This document shows, in pieces, positions 41,762 through 50,372 of a stretch of DNA of 64,000 nucleotides (positions are counted from its first letter, which is position 1; each line of letters opens with the position of its first letter). Under the pieces are notes generated by a model, which saw only the letters and a program-made list of their open reading frames with translations, searched no databases and was not told the origin of the DNA. The position numbers and the translations under genes were made by a program. This stretch comes from Solibacillus silvestris (GTDB lineage Bacteria > Bacillota > Bacilli > Bacillales_A > Planococcaceae): the NCBI GenBank assembly GCA_001586195.1, contig CP014609.1, forward strand, positions 1,772,001 through 1,836,000, read 5' to 3'.

Positions 41762-41794
41762 TTTAAATTGAAGAATTGAAAATTGCAGAGACGA

Positions 41795-41825
41795 AAAGCC
41801 TCAAGATTTTAGTACTTGAGGCTTT
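41795..41825. terminator. Bidirectional terminator
   Basis: AAAGCCTCAAG/CTTGAGGCTTT with a 9-nt loop between the convergent reductase and HxlR genes. Confidence 0.8.
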
Positions 41826-41836
41826 CATTATTTTTA

Positions 41837-42220
41837 TTAAGATAGTTTTTGCACAGCAATATCATCATCTCGCTGCATAAGAAGAACTTCTTCACCATTC
41901 TCTTTTAATTTTTCAATATGTTTCTCTCCCCATGTACAAAGTAAGTTGAGCACCGGCTCCATCTCGTGTCCATATGGGGTTAAAGAATATTCAACTTTCG
42001 GTGGTACTTGGTTATACACTTTACGATTAATTAAACCGCATTGTTCCAGTTCGCGTAATTGGGACGTCAGCATTTTTTGTGAAATGCCGGGAATTAATCG
42101 GCGAAATTCATTTGTTCGGATTTGACCATGGTGATTGAGGTGACAAAGAATGACTGGTTTCCATTTACCGCCAATGACTTCGAGTGTTGCTTCGACACCA
42201 ATATTATAAACTTTTTTCAT
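41837..42220 (-). CDS. HxlR-family transcriptional regulator
   Basis: A 127-aa winged-helix protein: LEVIGGKWKPVILCHLNHHGQIRTNEFRRLIPGISQKMLTSQLRELEQCGLINRKVY, then KVEYSLTPYGHEMEPVLNLLCTWGEKH. It has three Cys (ILCHL, EQCGL, LLCTW) but not the N-terminal redox Cys of YodB. It diverges from an MFS drug-efflux gene and probably represses it through repeats at 42272-42296. Confidence 0.85.
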   Translation of the reverse strand: MKKVYNIGVEATLEVIGGKWKPVILCHLNHHGQIRTNEFRRLIPGISQKMLTSQLRELEQCGLINRKVYNQVPPKVEYSLTPYGHEMEPVLNLLCTWGEKHIEKLKENGEEVLLMQRDDDIAVQKLS

Positions 42221-42271
42221 TTTGAAACCCCCAGTATTATCAAAAGTAACTAAAAGTACTGTACATGCTTT

Positions 42272-42296
42272 TATAGTATGTATGAATAATACTATA
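42272..42296. promoter_or_regulatory. Inverted repeat between hxlR and MFS genes
   Basis: TATAGTAT and ATACTATA are perfect 8-bp arms 9 nt apart in the divergent promoter region. A second palindrome GTACTGTAC lies near 42257. Candidate HxlR operator. Confidence 0.45.
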
Positions 42297-42330
42297 CCCT
42301 ATAAAATAAATCAAAGGAGTTATTTTTAAT

Positions 42331-43554
42331 ATGTCTACATCAAAAACACCAAACGCCAGATTAACACTTCTTGCGTTAGCAATCAGTTCGTTTGGTATCG
42401 GTTCCACAGAATTTATCAGTGTTGGATTGCTCCCGCTCATCACAAATGAGTTTGGTATTACTTTAAGTACTGCCGGATTAACAGTATCAATTTATGCATT
42501 AGGCGTTACAATCGGAGCACCTATTTTAACAGTTTTAACATCCCGGCTTGATCGTAAAAAAGTGCTTCTGCTCGTAATGGTTCTTTTTATCGTCGGTAAT
42601 TTATGGGTAGCGATTGCACCCACATTTACTTTACTGTTGATCGGACGCATTATTTCGGCATTTGCCCATGGGGTATTTATGTCAATTGCGGCGGTTATTG
42701 CTGCTGATGTTGTGGCACCTAACAAACGGGCAAGTGCAATCGCTTTTATGTTTACAGGATTAACTTTGGCAACTGTCAGTGGAGTACCTTTAGGAACATT
42801 TATTGGCCAAGTAACGGATTGGCGTCTGTCATTCATTTTCATCGTCATCATTGGCATAATTGGATTAATCAGCAATGCGTTACTTGTACCAAATAATTTA
42901 ACAAAGAGTGAACCGATTTCATTAAGTGATATCGGAAAAGTATTAAGCAATTTCCGTATGCTGTTAATTTTATTTATTACAGCAATGGGTTACGGAGGCG
43001 TATTTGTTGTTTACACATATGTGTCCCCTATTCTTGAAAATCAAATGGGCTACTCACCCCATGCGATTGTCGTCATATTAGTTGTATACGGAATTTGTGT
43101 CGCTATTGGAAATACAATCGGTGGCCATTTTGCAAACACTAATCCATTGCGTGCGATATTCATCTTCTTTATTGGATTAGCGTTAACGTTACTTGGTGTC
43201 TACTTCTCATTTGATTCCAAAGTAATTGGGCTCATAATGGTATTAGCAGTGGGACTGTTTATGTTTATGAATGTGCCGGGCTTACAACTGTATGCCGTTC
43301 AGCTATCCGAAAAATATGTGCCTGCAGCCACTGCGATGGCTTCCGCTTTAAATATTTCAGCTTTCAATATCGGGATCTTCCTCGGTTCATATGTCGGCGG
43401 TTTAATTGTTCAATATCAGTCACTGGACAATACGCCCCTATACGGATTTTTAATGGTTATCATTGCGGCAAGTATTACGTTAGCTTGGATGATTGTTGAA
43501 AATAAACAAAACGTTTGTACTGCGAAGGAATTCTCGCCATTATCGAAAAATTAA
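42331..43554 (+). CDS. MFS efflux transporter (DHA1 type)
   Basis: A 407-aa membrane protein with twelve segments. It opens FGIGSTEFISVGLLPLITNEFGITLSTAGLTVSIYALGVTIGAPILTVLTSRLDRKKVLL, with the family loop SRLDRKK, and has the motif-C-like region GLTLATVSGVPLGTFIGQ. This is the YdhP/AraJ group that exports drugs or sugars. It is divergent from an HxlR regulator and monocistronic, with AAAGGAG before the ATG. Confidence 0.88.
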   Translation: MSTSKTPNARLTLLALAISSFGIGSTEFISVGLLPLITNEFGITLSTAGLTVSIYALGVTIGAPILTVLTSRLDRKKVLLLVMVLFIVGNLWVAIAPTFTLLLIGRIISAFAHGVFMSIAAVIAADVVAPNKRASAIAFMFTGLTLATVSGVPLGTFIGQVTDWRLSFIFIVIIGIIGLISNALLVPNNLTKSEPISLSDIGKVLSNFRMLLILFITAMGYGGVFVVYTYVSPILENQMGYSPHAIVVILVVYGICVAIGNTIGGHFANTNPLRAIFIFFIGLALTLLGVYFSFDSKVIGLIMVLAVGLFMFMNVPGLQLYAVQLSEKYVPAATAMASALNISAFNIGIFLGSYVGGLIVQYQSLDNTPLYGFLMVIIAASITLAWMIVENKQNVCTAKEFSPLSKN

Positions 43555-43582
43555 TCGCTATAATATATTTAAGTAGAAATGG

Positions 43583-43623
43583 ATAGAAACCTCTCCTAAC
43601 ATTAATGTTTGAGACGGTTTCTA
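43583..43623 (+). terminator. Terminator of the MFS gene
   Basis: ATAGAAACC-TCTC arms with an AACATTAATGTT centre and GAGA-GGTTTCTAT, then TTTTTG. Confidence 0.65.
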
Positions 43624-43759
43624 TTTTTGTTTATAAATCCATATGCAAATAATTTAAAAGAGCTCTATCTTGTTTTGATAGTTCTTCGGAATATCTCCAC
43701 AATTTAACCTTCAATATTCCGTTTTATTTGCTATGCTTAGATTGAAGGAGCGTTACTTA

Positions 43760-44560
43760 ATGAAAAAGATTATTTTTATACTTATTTTTGCCGTTATTGG
43801 CTTTCAATTTTTTACGACTGAACAAGTTGGTGCTCCCGACTTACCCCAGCAGCTTTCACTAGCATCGTATTCCAATTCAAACGGGGATCTTGTCCTTGTT
43901 AACCGGGACATCGCATTACAGAATGAACCAGGCAACTTAGCCACTATTCCAGATGATATTGCTAAAAATGTAATCGTTAATTCGGAGTATTTTCTTGAAG
44001 AACAGGCTATTGCACCTCTCAAGCAATTATTCGATGCTGCAGCGAATGATGGAATCGAGCATTTCATAATCAATAGTGCCTATCGCAGCGGAAAACTTCA
44101 GAAACAGCTTTTTGAACAAATCGGTGCCGATTATGCCCTGCCTGCCGGCTATAGTGAACATCAGACGGGCTTATCGATTGATATAGGTTCGACTGTCGGC
44201 AAAATGGAAAATGTTGCAGAAGGAAAATGGATGGAAGAACATGCAGCGGAGTTTGGCTACATTCTACGCTATCCTAAACACAAAGTCGACATTACCGGAA
44301 TTGAGTATGAACCTTGGCATTTCCGTTACATAGGCTTGCCCCATAGCGTGATGATGAAGGAGCACGACTTCGTTTTTGAAGAATATATTGCTTATCTAAA
44401 AGAGAAGCAATTTTATAAAATGAAATTAGATAATACAACTTATTTCGTGCATTATACCGATAACAAGACATCTGTTAACACACTTGAATCAAACAATATC
44501 AAAGTATCTGGTGATAATGTGAGCGGGTATATTATTACTTCCGTATTGGAGGAAATATGA
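43760..44560 (+). CDS. VanY-type M15 D-Ala-D-Ala carboxypeptidase
   Basis: A 266-aa exported zinc peptidase. An N-terminal signal or anchor (IIFILIFAVIGFQFF) is followed by the M15B domain from about residue 85. Zinc and catalytic motifs are INSAYRS, YSEHQTGLSIDIG (His and Asp) and YEPWHFRYIGLPH (Glu and His). It trims peptidoglycan stem peptides; no vanH/vanA gene is near, so it is a housekeeping enzyme like YodJ. The C-terminal 60 residues form an extra domain. The start at 43760 follows GAAGGAG. Confidence 0.88.
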   Translation: MKKIIFILIFAVIGFQFFTTEQVGAPDLPQQLSLASYSNSNGDLVLVNRDIALQNEPGNLATIPDDIAKNVIVNSEYFLEEQAIAPLKQLFDAAANDGIEHFIINSAYRSGKLQKQLFEQIGADYALPAGYSEHQTGLSIDIGSTVGKMENVAEGKWMEEHAAEFGYILRYPKHKVDITGIEYEPWHFRYIGLPHSVMMKEHDFVFEEYIAYLKEKQFYKMKLDNTTYFVHYTDNKTSVNTLESNNIKVSGDNVSGYIITSVLEEI

Positions 44561-44596
44561 TAGGCGTTCGTTAATGTTAATTGGATAAATAAAAAG

Positions 44597-44626
44597 ACGA
44601 CCATTTGCAAGTTGCAAAATGGTCGT
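44597..44626. terminator. Terminator between vanY-like gene and rarD
   Basis: ACGACCATTT/AAATGGTCGT stem with T-run on the plus strand and A-run before it. Confidence 0.8.
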
Positions 44627-44646
44627 TTTTTATTTTAATTGCTAGA

Positions 44647-45573
44647 TTATACTTTAACTTCGTTCTCTTTATTATACGTTGCATGTTGTTTTCTCGCTTC
44701 GAACACTTTGGATGCCGAAAAGATGAATACCGCCAGCCATATACATACGAAAGTGATGAATTCTGTCAGTGTAAAAGGCTCCTTGTATAAAAAGATGCCG
44801 AGCATTAAACTAATCGTTGGTGCCAAAAATTGAATAAAGCCCATTAAATAAAGTGGGATTTTTTGCGCACTTTTTGCAAATAGGACAAGTGGCAAGGCTG
44901 TTACGATCCCGCCGCCCATTAACAATAGGTTAGTTTTCCAGTCCACATGCATAAAAGCAATTTCCGATGTGTTCATTAAGTAAATGTATATAGACACAGC
45001 AATCGGTAAAACAAACAATGTTTCGATTGCGAGTCCGCGTGTCGCATCGAGTGGAATTTGCTTTTTAATTACACCATAAAAAGCAAAAGTTAGCGCCAGC
45101 GCCAGTGATACCCAAGGAATTGTTCCTCCTAACACAGCCTGATACCCTACGCCTATTGCCGCAATGATGACAGCTACCGCAGTTGCCCGGGAAATTTTCT
45201 CTTTAAAAAAGATCATCCCAAACAATACCGATATAAGCGGGTTAATATAATAACCTAAACTCGTTTGAAGTAAATGTCCATTGTTTACTGCCCAAATGAA
45301 TATTCCCCAATTCAGCGAAACGAAAACCGATGCTACGAACAGTAGAATAAACTGTTTCTTATTTTTCCATAGCATTTTGATATCTACGATCATTTGTTTA
45401 TACTGACGGATCAGCAATACAAACAGGACGGTGAATACAAAGGACCAAATTACACGTCCTACTAATATTTCTACACTGCCCACATGCTGCAGCTGCTTCC
45501 AGTAAAGAGGAATAATCCCCCACATTAAATAGGCGCCGATTGCTAAAAAGACGCCCTTTTTTTGTTCTGACAT
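44647..45573 (-). CDS. rarD: EamA-family transporter RarD
   Basis: A 308-aa protein of ten membrane segments. The start GVFLAIGAYLMWGIIPLYWKQLQHVGSVEILVGRVIWSF is the RarD signature within the EamA/DMT superfamily. FIQFLAPTISLMLGIFLYKEPF is the second-half EamA motif. Substrate unknown (the name comes from a chloramphenicol-sensitivity phenotype). Monocistronic. Confidence 0.9.
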   Translation of the reverse strand: MSEQKKGVFLAIGAYLMWGIIPLYWKQLQHVGSVEILVGRVIWSFVFTVLFVLLIRQYKQMIVDIKMLWKNKKQFILLFVASVFVSLNWGIFIWAVNNGHLLQTSLGYYINPLISVLFGMIFFKEKISRATAVAVIIAAIGVGYQAVLGGTIPWVSLALALTFAFYGVIKKQIPLDATRGLAIETLFVLPIAVSIYIYLMNTSEIAFMHVDWKTNLLLMGGGIVTALPLVLFAKSAQKIPLYLMGFIQFLAPTISLMLGIFLYKEPFTLTEFITFVCIWLAVFIFSASKVFEARKQHATYNKENEVKV

Positions 45574-45658
45574 TGGTGCACCTTCTAATTTTTGATACTC
45601 TCATTATAGATGTCCATATTTGAGAAGTAAATAATTGTAGCTTCATAGACTCATTAAA

Positions 45659-47428
45659 TTATTCCACTATACCATTTTGCAGTAAGTACATTTTGTGATA
45701 TAACCCTTTTTGTGTGATGAGTTGTTGGTGTGTACCTCGTTCGACAATTTCGCCTTTATGCAATACTAGTATTTGCTCTGCATCCTGGATAGTTGAAAGT
45801 CTGTGGGCAATTGCTATCGTTGTTCGGCCTTTTCGCATTTTTTCCAATGATTGCTGAATGCCGACTTCCGTTTCAGTATCAATCGCTGCCGTTGCTTCGT
45901 CAAGGACAAGGATTTTCGGGTTTGTCGCAATTGTCCGCGCAAATGCCACCAGTTGACGCTGCCCGCTTGAAAATGTCGAACCACGTTCTGTTACATGGCT
46001 TCCATAACCATCCGGAAGCGATTCAATAAAATCATTTGCCTGCACAAACTCTGCCGCTTCCTTCACCTTCTGTAAAGTGAGATTTTCATTATATAGCCGG
46101 ATGTTCGAATCAATCGTTCCGTAAAACAGAAATGGGTCTTGTAGTACTAACCCCATTTTTGCACGTAGCTCCTGTTGTTCGTATTCTTTAATCGACTGGC
46201 CGTCAATTAATATTTCACCGCGCTTAAACTCGTAAAAACGCATTAGAAGATTGATAATTGAACTCTTTCCACTGCCGGTATGCCCGACTAACGCAACTGT
46301 TTCCCCAGGATTGACTGTGAATGAAATATTTTTCAGTACATCTTGCTTGCCGTCATAGCTAAACGACACATTTTTAAATTCGATATGACCTTTTGAAACT
46401 TGAACCGGCTTGTTCTGTTGCACTGGTTCAAGTTCTTCATTATCTAACAGCTCAAATACGCGGGATGCCGCTACAATCGCCTGCTGGAACAGTGCCAGAC
46501 GTTCCATTACTTGATTGATCGGATCAAAGAAACGGTTCATATATGTAATGAACGCATAGACAACGCCGACTTCTACCGCTGTTTCAAATGATGTCCATCC
46601 AAAGTAAAACAGTAAAATAACGATTGCTGTAAAATACACTAAATCAATAATCGGACGAAGCAGAAGACTGTTCATTTTCGTATTGGCCATCATGGACTGG
46701 AAATGCTCTTCATTGACACGATCAAATTCATCATTGAAACGTGGTTCTTGACGGAATGCCTGCACGATGCTCATTCCTGATAATGTTTCAGAAAGTTTCG
46801 CATTAAGCTCACTGAGTTTTTCCCGCATTCTCATATAGACAACCGAACTCATTTTGCGGTATAGCCAAATGATGTACAGAATGACAGGAAGCAAAAGAAG
46901 CATATAAAATGCAAGCTTCGCATTCAGGAAAAACATCGCAAAATACACACCGACAATTAAAAACGCCGCCTGTACAAAGCTGATAAGTACCGACACGAAC
47001 ATATCTTTAATCGCTTCGGTATCATTTGTAGCCCTAGACACGATGGAACCTGCCGGAACTTGGTCAAAATAGCGCATGCCCAATCGGTGAATTTTAGAAA
47101 ACACATCAATTCGCAGTTGCTGAATGACTTTCAATGCAAGTTCTTGGAATTTTATATTTTGATAGTATGTGATAACGACATTCAGCAACTGAATTACAAA
47201 GTATCCAATACCGAGTGTCACGATTGGAGTCATATCAAAATTGCCGATCATTAAATGATCATCAATATAAACTTTAATCAGATAAGGACCGATAATATCG
47301 CCGAGAACGGTTAGAACAAGAAGAAACAGCGCAATGGCCAATATCTTTTTATGTGGTTTCAAATAGGTTAACAGACGCTTTAATACGATGCGCTGTTCTT
47401 TACTTGAAATCGTCTCATTCGCCATCAT
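45659..47428 (-). CDS. ABC exporter half-transporter, second subunit (YheH-like)
   Basis: A 589-aa fused membrane-ATPase protein. Six membrane segments occupy residues 30-320. The ATPase has Walker A VGHTGSGKSSIINLL, Walker B ILVLDEATAAID with the catalytic Glu, but signature FSSGQRQ instead of LSGGQ. It overlaps the upstream subunit by 14 nt. With that subunit it forms a heterodimeric multidrug exporter with one consensus and one degenerate ATP site. Confidence 0.9.
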   Translation of the reverse strand: MMANETISSKEQRIVLKRLLTYLKPHKKILAIALFLLVLTVLGDIIGPYLIKVYIDDHLMIGNFDMTPIVTLGIGYFVIQLLNVVITYYQNIKFQELALKVIQQLRIDVFSKIHRLGMRYFDQVPAGSIVSRATNDTEAIKDMFVSVLISFVQAAFLIVGVYFAMFFLNAKLAFYMLLLLPVILYIIWLYRKMSSVVYMRMREKLSELNAKLSETLSGMSIVQAFRQEPRFNDEFDRVNEEHFQSMMANTKMNSLLLRPIIDLVYFTAIVILLFYFGWTSFETAVEVGVVYAFITYMNRFFDPINQVMERLALFQQAIVAASRVFELLDNEELEPVQQNKPVQVSKGHIEFKNVSFSYDGKQDVLKNISFTVNPGETVALVGHTGSGKSSIINLLMRFYEFKRGEILIDGQSIKEYEQQELRAKMGLVLQDPFLFYGTIDSNIRLYNENLTLQKVKEAAEFVQANDFIESLPDGYGSHVTERGSTFSSGQRQLVAFARTIATNPKILVLDEATAAIDTETEVGIQQSLEKMRKGRTTIAIAHRLSTIQDAEQILVLHKGEIVERGTHQQLITQKGLYHKMYLLQNGIVE

Positions 47429-49178
47429 GATCCCCCCCTTGTTCCACTAAATTTTCAAGTTGCTGTAACTGGTACATTTCATAATAACTGCCTTCTAGTG
47501 CCATCAGCTGTTCATGGGTACCTTTTTCAATAATTGTTCCTTCATCAACGACAATAATGATATGTGCCTGCTGGATTGCACTTAGACGGTGCGACGTAAT
47601 GATCGTTGTCGCATTTTTCCGCTCTTCTTTTAATGCATGCAGAATCGCTTCTTCTGTCCGCGCATCAACCGCAGATAAAGAATCATCCAATATGAGCAGC
47701 TCAGGTTTCATTAACAATGCCCTAGCAATAGAAATACGCTGTTTCTGTCCACCGGAAAGAGATACTCCCCGTTCTCCGACAATCGTGTCATAGCCATCTG
47801 TAAAGCTCATAATATCTTCATCAATATTTGCAAGTGCTGCCGCTGCACGAACTTCCTCCATGCTTGCACGTGGATTCGCAAAGGCAATATTGGAATAAAG
47901 CGTTGCTGAGAATAAAAAGTGATCTTGCGGTACATAGCCAATCGCCTGACGCAGAGCACTTTTCCTATAATCATTTATATTGTGTGCACCAAATTGAATC
48001 GTTCCTTCATATCCTTCAAACTCACGGAGCAACAGCTTTAAAATGGACGTCTTCCCTGCACCTGTTTTACCGACGATTCCGAGTGTTTCCCCGCGTTTCA
48101 GCTCAAAATGCACATCCCTTAATGTCGGTGCTGCATCTCCAGGGAAAGTAAAGGATTTCACGTTGAATAAAAGATCCCCGGAAGGATTTTCTTCAATAGC
48201 ATCCAGCTTGTCATCAATTTCAATTGGGGTATTTAAAATACGTTCAATCCTGTCATACGAAACGCTGCCTCGCTCAACGATATTGAACAACATCCCAATT
48301 GCCAGCATCGGCCAGATCAGAATACTTAAATACGTCGTGAACGTAACTAAGTCACCGACCGTCATCGCATCTTCCAATATAAATTTCGTGCCAAATCCAA
48401 GACTCAGCATAAAACTTAAACCAACAACGAAGCTAATCGTCGGGTCAAATAATGAATCGACTTTTGCTACGCGCATATTTTTTTCCACCACTTCATCGGA
48501 AAGCTTCGTAAAATCCGCAACATCCTGCTGTTGCTGTCCAAACGTTTTCAGTACTTTCATCCCACTGATACTTTCCTGAGTTTTATCGTTCAAGTCGGAA
48601 AAGGCTGCTTGGGCATGGCGAAAACGCTCATGAAGCAACTTGCCGTAATAGCTCGTCGATAATGCGACTAGCGGCATTGGAATGAGCGCAATCAGTGTAA
48701 GACGCCAGTCAATGGTAATTGCCATTGCCAAAATTACAAAGCCCCCTGTTGTAAGCGAGTCAAATAATGTTAAAACCCCTCCACCAGCTGTTTGCTGCAC
48801 TGCACTTATATCATTTGTTGCATGTGCCATTAAATCACCGACACGATTCTTTTGATAAAACGACGGAGACATCTGTGTAAAATGACGATGGAGCTTTTCA
48901 CGTAATATTCGCGCCAACAGATTGGACGAGCCAAAAATCATTTGACGCCAATAATAGCGCAATATGTACATGGCAATCGCTACACCGATGATGATAGCGA
49001 GCCATTTAAACAAACCTGCTTTCGTCAATGTCCGTGTACCGATTTCATCGATTGTGAAGCCGATAATTTTCGGCGGTACGAGCTGCAGGATGGCTACTAA
49101 TACAAGCATAAAAAGCCCGACTGTGTATTGGTATTTTCGCTCTTTGAAAAACCAACCTAATTTAAGAAATACCTTCAT
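47415..49178 (-). CDS. ABC exporter half-transporter, first subunit (YheI-like)
   Basis: A 587-aa fused membrane-ATPase protein. Walker A is IVGKTGAGKTSILKLLL, the signature LSGGQKQRISIARAL is canonical, but Walker B reads LLILDDSLSAVD with Asp instead of the catalytic Glu. That is the BmrC/TM287 pattern. The start at 49178 follows AGAGGGTGAAAG. It leads a two-gene operon and would pair with the 45659-47428 product. Promoter elements and a small palindrome (49258-49270) lie upstream. Confidence 0.9.
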   Translation of the reverse strand: MKVFLKLGWFFKERKYQYTVGLFMLVLVAILQLVPPKIIGFTIDEIGTRTLTKAGLFKWLAIIIGVAIAMYILRYYWRQMIFGSSNLLARILREKLHRHFTQMSPSFYQKNRVGDLMAHATNDISAVQQTAGGGVLTLFDSLTTGGFVILAMAITIDWRLTLIALIPMPLVALSTSYYGKLLHERFRHAQAAFSDLNDKTQESISGMKVLKTFGQQQQDVADFTKLSDEVVEKNMRVAKVDSLFDPTISFVVGLSFMLSLGFGTKFILEDAMTVGDLVTFTTYLSILIWPMLAIGMLFNIVERGSVSYDRIERILNTPIEIDDKLDAIEENPSGDLLFNVKSFTFPGDAAPTLRDVHFELKRGETLGIVGKTGAGKTSILKLLLREFEGYEGTIQFGAHNINDYRKSALRQAIGYVPQDHFLFSATLYSNIAFANPRASMEEVRAAAALANIDEDIMSFTDGYDTIVGERGVSLSGGQKQRISIARALLMKPELLILDDSLSAVDARTEEAILHALKEERKNATTIITSHRLSAIQQAHIIIVVDEGTIIEKGTHEQLMALEGSYYEMYQLQQLENLVEQGGDHDGE

Positions 49179-49257
49179 TCTTTCACCCTCTTTTTTACTC
49201 AAGTTCCCCCATTTTACCAAATATTTTAATTTTCCGATATATTTTACAAATATTTTT

Positions 49258-49270
49258 TTCGGATTCCGAA
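49258..49270. promoter_or_regulatory. Palindrome upstream of the ABC exporter operon
   Basis: TTCGGATTCCGAA is a perfect odd palindrome about 80 nt before the start codon. TTGACT lies about 25-30 nt further upstream on the minus strand. Candidate operator for an unknown regulator. Confidence 0.4.
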
Positions 49271-49480
49271 TTAATTTTTTTTGTAAAAAATGTTAAGTCA
49301 ATCTCTTGTCTATAAAAACATATAATTTTGGCATTCTTTATATATTTAAATCCAATATTTCAGCTTCTTTTTGTCCATACTAAAATTATAAATCCATTTA
49401 GTACGGATTTTCAGTCCAAATATGGATAGCAATTTTTGTTACATGCATTACTGATAAATAAATTGAAGGGAAATTTTAAC

Positions 49481-50056
49481 ATGATGAAACAATTATTATT
49501 TGCACTGGCTGCTATTTTTTTATTATTTGTTCCTGGGGTTTACGCACATACGCATCTAGAATCAACCAATCCTGCAGAAGGTGAGACTGTAACAGAAAAT
49601 ATCCAAACAATTGATTTAGCGTATGGGGGCAAAATTGAAGAAGGCAGTACATTTAAAGTTATTGCAAGCGATGGGAAGGAAATGGCGATTCATTCAATTT
49701 CAATAAATGAAGGTGTCCTATCCGGAATTATGCTTGATCCCCTTCCAAATGACACTTATACAGTTGAATGGGATAGTATTAGTGAGGATGGACATCCGTT
49801 AACGGGTTCGTTTACATTTAAAGTAAATGCGCCTAAGACGAATAAAGAAGAGGACAGCGCTGCAGATACAACAGAGAAGATTGAAAATGATGTCAATTCA
49901 CTTGTCGATACATTAAAGGATGAGACGAACTCCGATGAGGATGATGAAGGATCATTTTGGACACTCATCATTGTTACTGCCCTAATTGTACTAGTACTTA
50001 CTGTGATTACGATGTACAGCTATAAGCGATGGTTAGTTAAGAAAACGAAGAAATAA
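49481..50056 (+). CDS. CopC-domain protein (second copy, no copD)
   Basis: A 191-aa exported protein closely resembling the copC at 17827. The signal peptide ends GVYA and the mature chain starts HTHLESTNPAEGETV. The CopC motif SISEDGHPLTGSFTF is present. An acidic linker and C-terminal membrane anchor (FWTLIIVTALIVLVLTVITMYSY) follow. There is no copD beside it. The start at 49481 follows GAAGGGAAATTTTAAC. It probably acts as a copper-binding surface protein; gene duplication is likely. Confidence 0.85.
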   Translation: MMKQLLFALAAIFLLFVPGVYAHTHLESTNPAEGETVTENIQTIDLAYGGKIEEGSTFKVIASDGKEMAIHSISINEGVLSGIMLDPLPNDTYTVEWDSISEDGHPLTGSFTFKVNAPKTNKEEDSAADTTEKIENDVNSLVDTLKDETNSDEDDEGSFWTLIIVTALIVLVLTVITMYSYKRWLVKKTKK

Positions 50057-50139
50057 AACAAATAAAAGAGGTCGGGACAGAAGTAAAGACTCCATTAAAT
50101 AAGTAGAAAATCTTTATTAAGAAACCGATATTTTATAAA

Positions 50140-50292
50140 ATTGATTGGAATGGAGGGCGACTCCTGCGGGAATAGCGTGACGCCTGAGACTAGGAACAAA
50201 AGCTAAGAACGCCACTTCCTGTGGCAACGCTTTTGTGACCAACATCCTGTTGGCCTCACGCCCGCGGAAAGCGTCCCGAAATGGAAATCAAT
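50140..50292. repeat. Structured dispersed repeat of the Bacillaceae GC-rich intergenic type
   Basis: The GC-rich block is bounded by ATTGATT and AATCAAT. It contains TGGAGGGCGACTCCTGCGGG on the left and CCCGCGGAAAGCGTCCCGAA on the right, the framework of a repeat common in Bacillaceae genomes as I recall it. The centre holds nested stems: ACAAAAGC/GCTTTTGT (50196-50236), GCCAC/GTGGC (50211-50225) and CCAAC/GTTGG (50239-50253). Base composition differs sharply from the surroundings. No ORF with a ribosome site. Confidence 0.65.
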
Positions 50293-50306
50293 TTTTACGT
50301 TCAGCA

Positions 50307-50346
50307 AAAAATTGCCATTTTTCTCTCTGAGAAAAATGGCAATTTT
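50307..50346. terminator. Bidirectional terminator
   Basis: AAAATTGCCATTTTTCTC/GAGAAAAATGGCAATTTT around TCT, between convergent copC2 and SDR genes. Confidence 0.8.
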
Positions 50347-50372
50347 GGGTTATATCCCATTCTTTTAACAAT

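Noticed and set aside
48043-48579. 178-codon open frame opposite the ABC exporter gene
   Set aside because: It has no ribosome site and mirrors a strong coding gene with all ABC motifs on the other strand.
49378-49403. TACTAAA/TTTAGTA inverted repeat upstream of the second copC as a copper operator
   Set aside because: Seven-base A/T arms are expected by chance in this AT-rich DNA, and no comparable site precedes the first copC.
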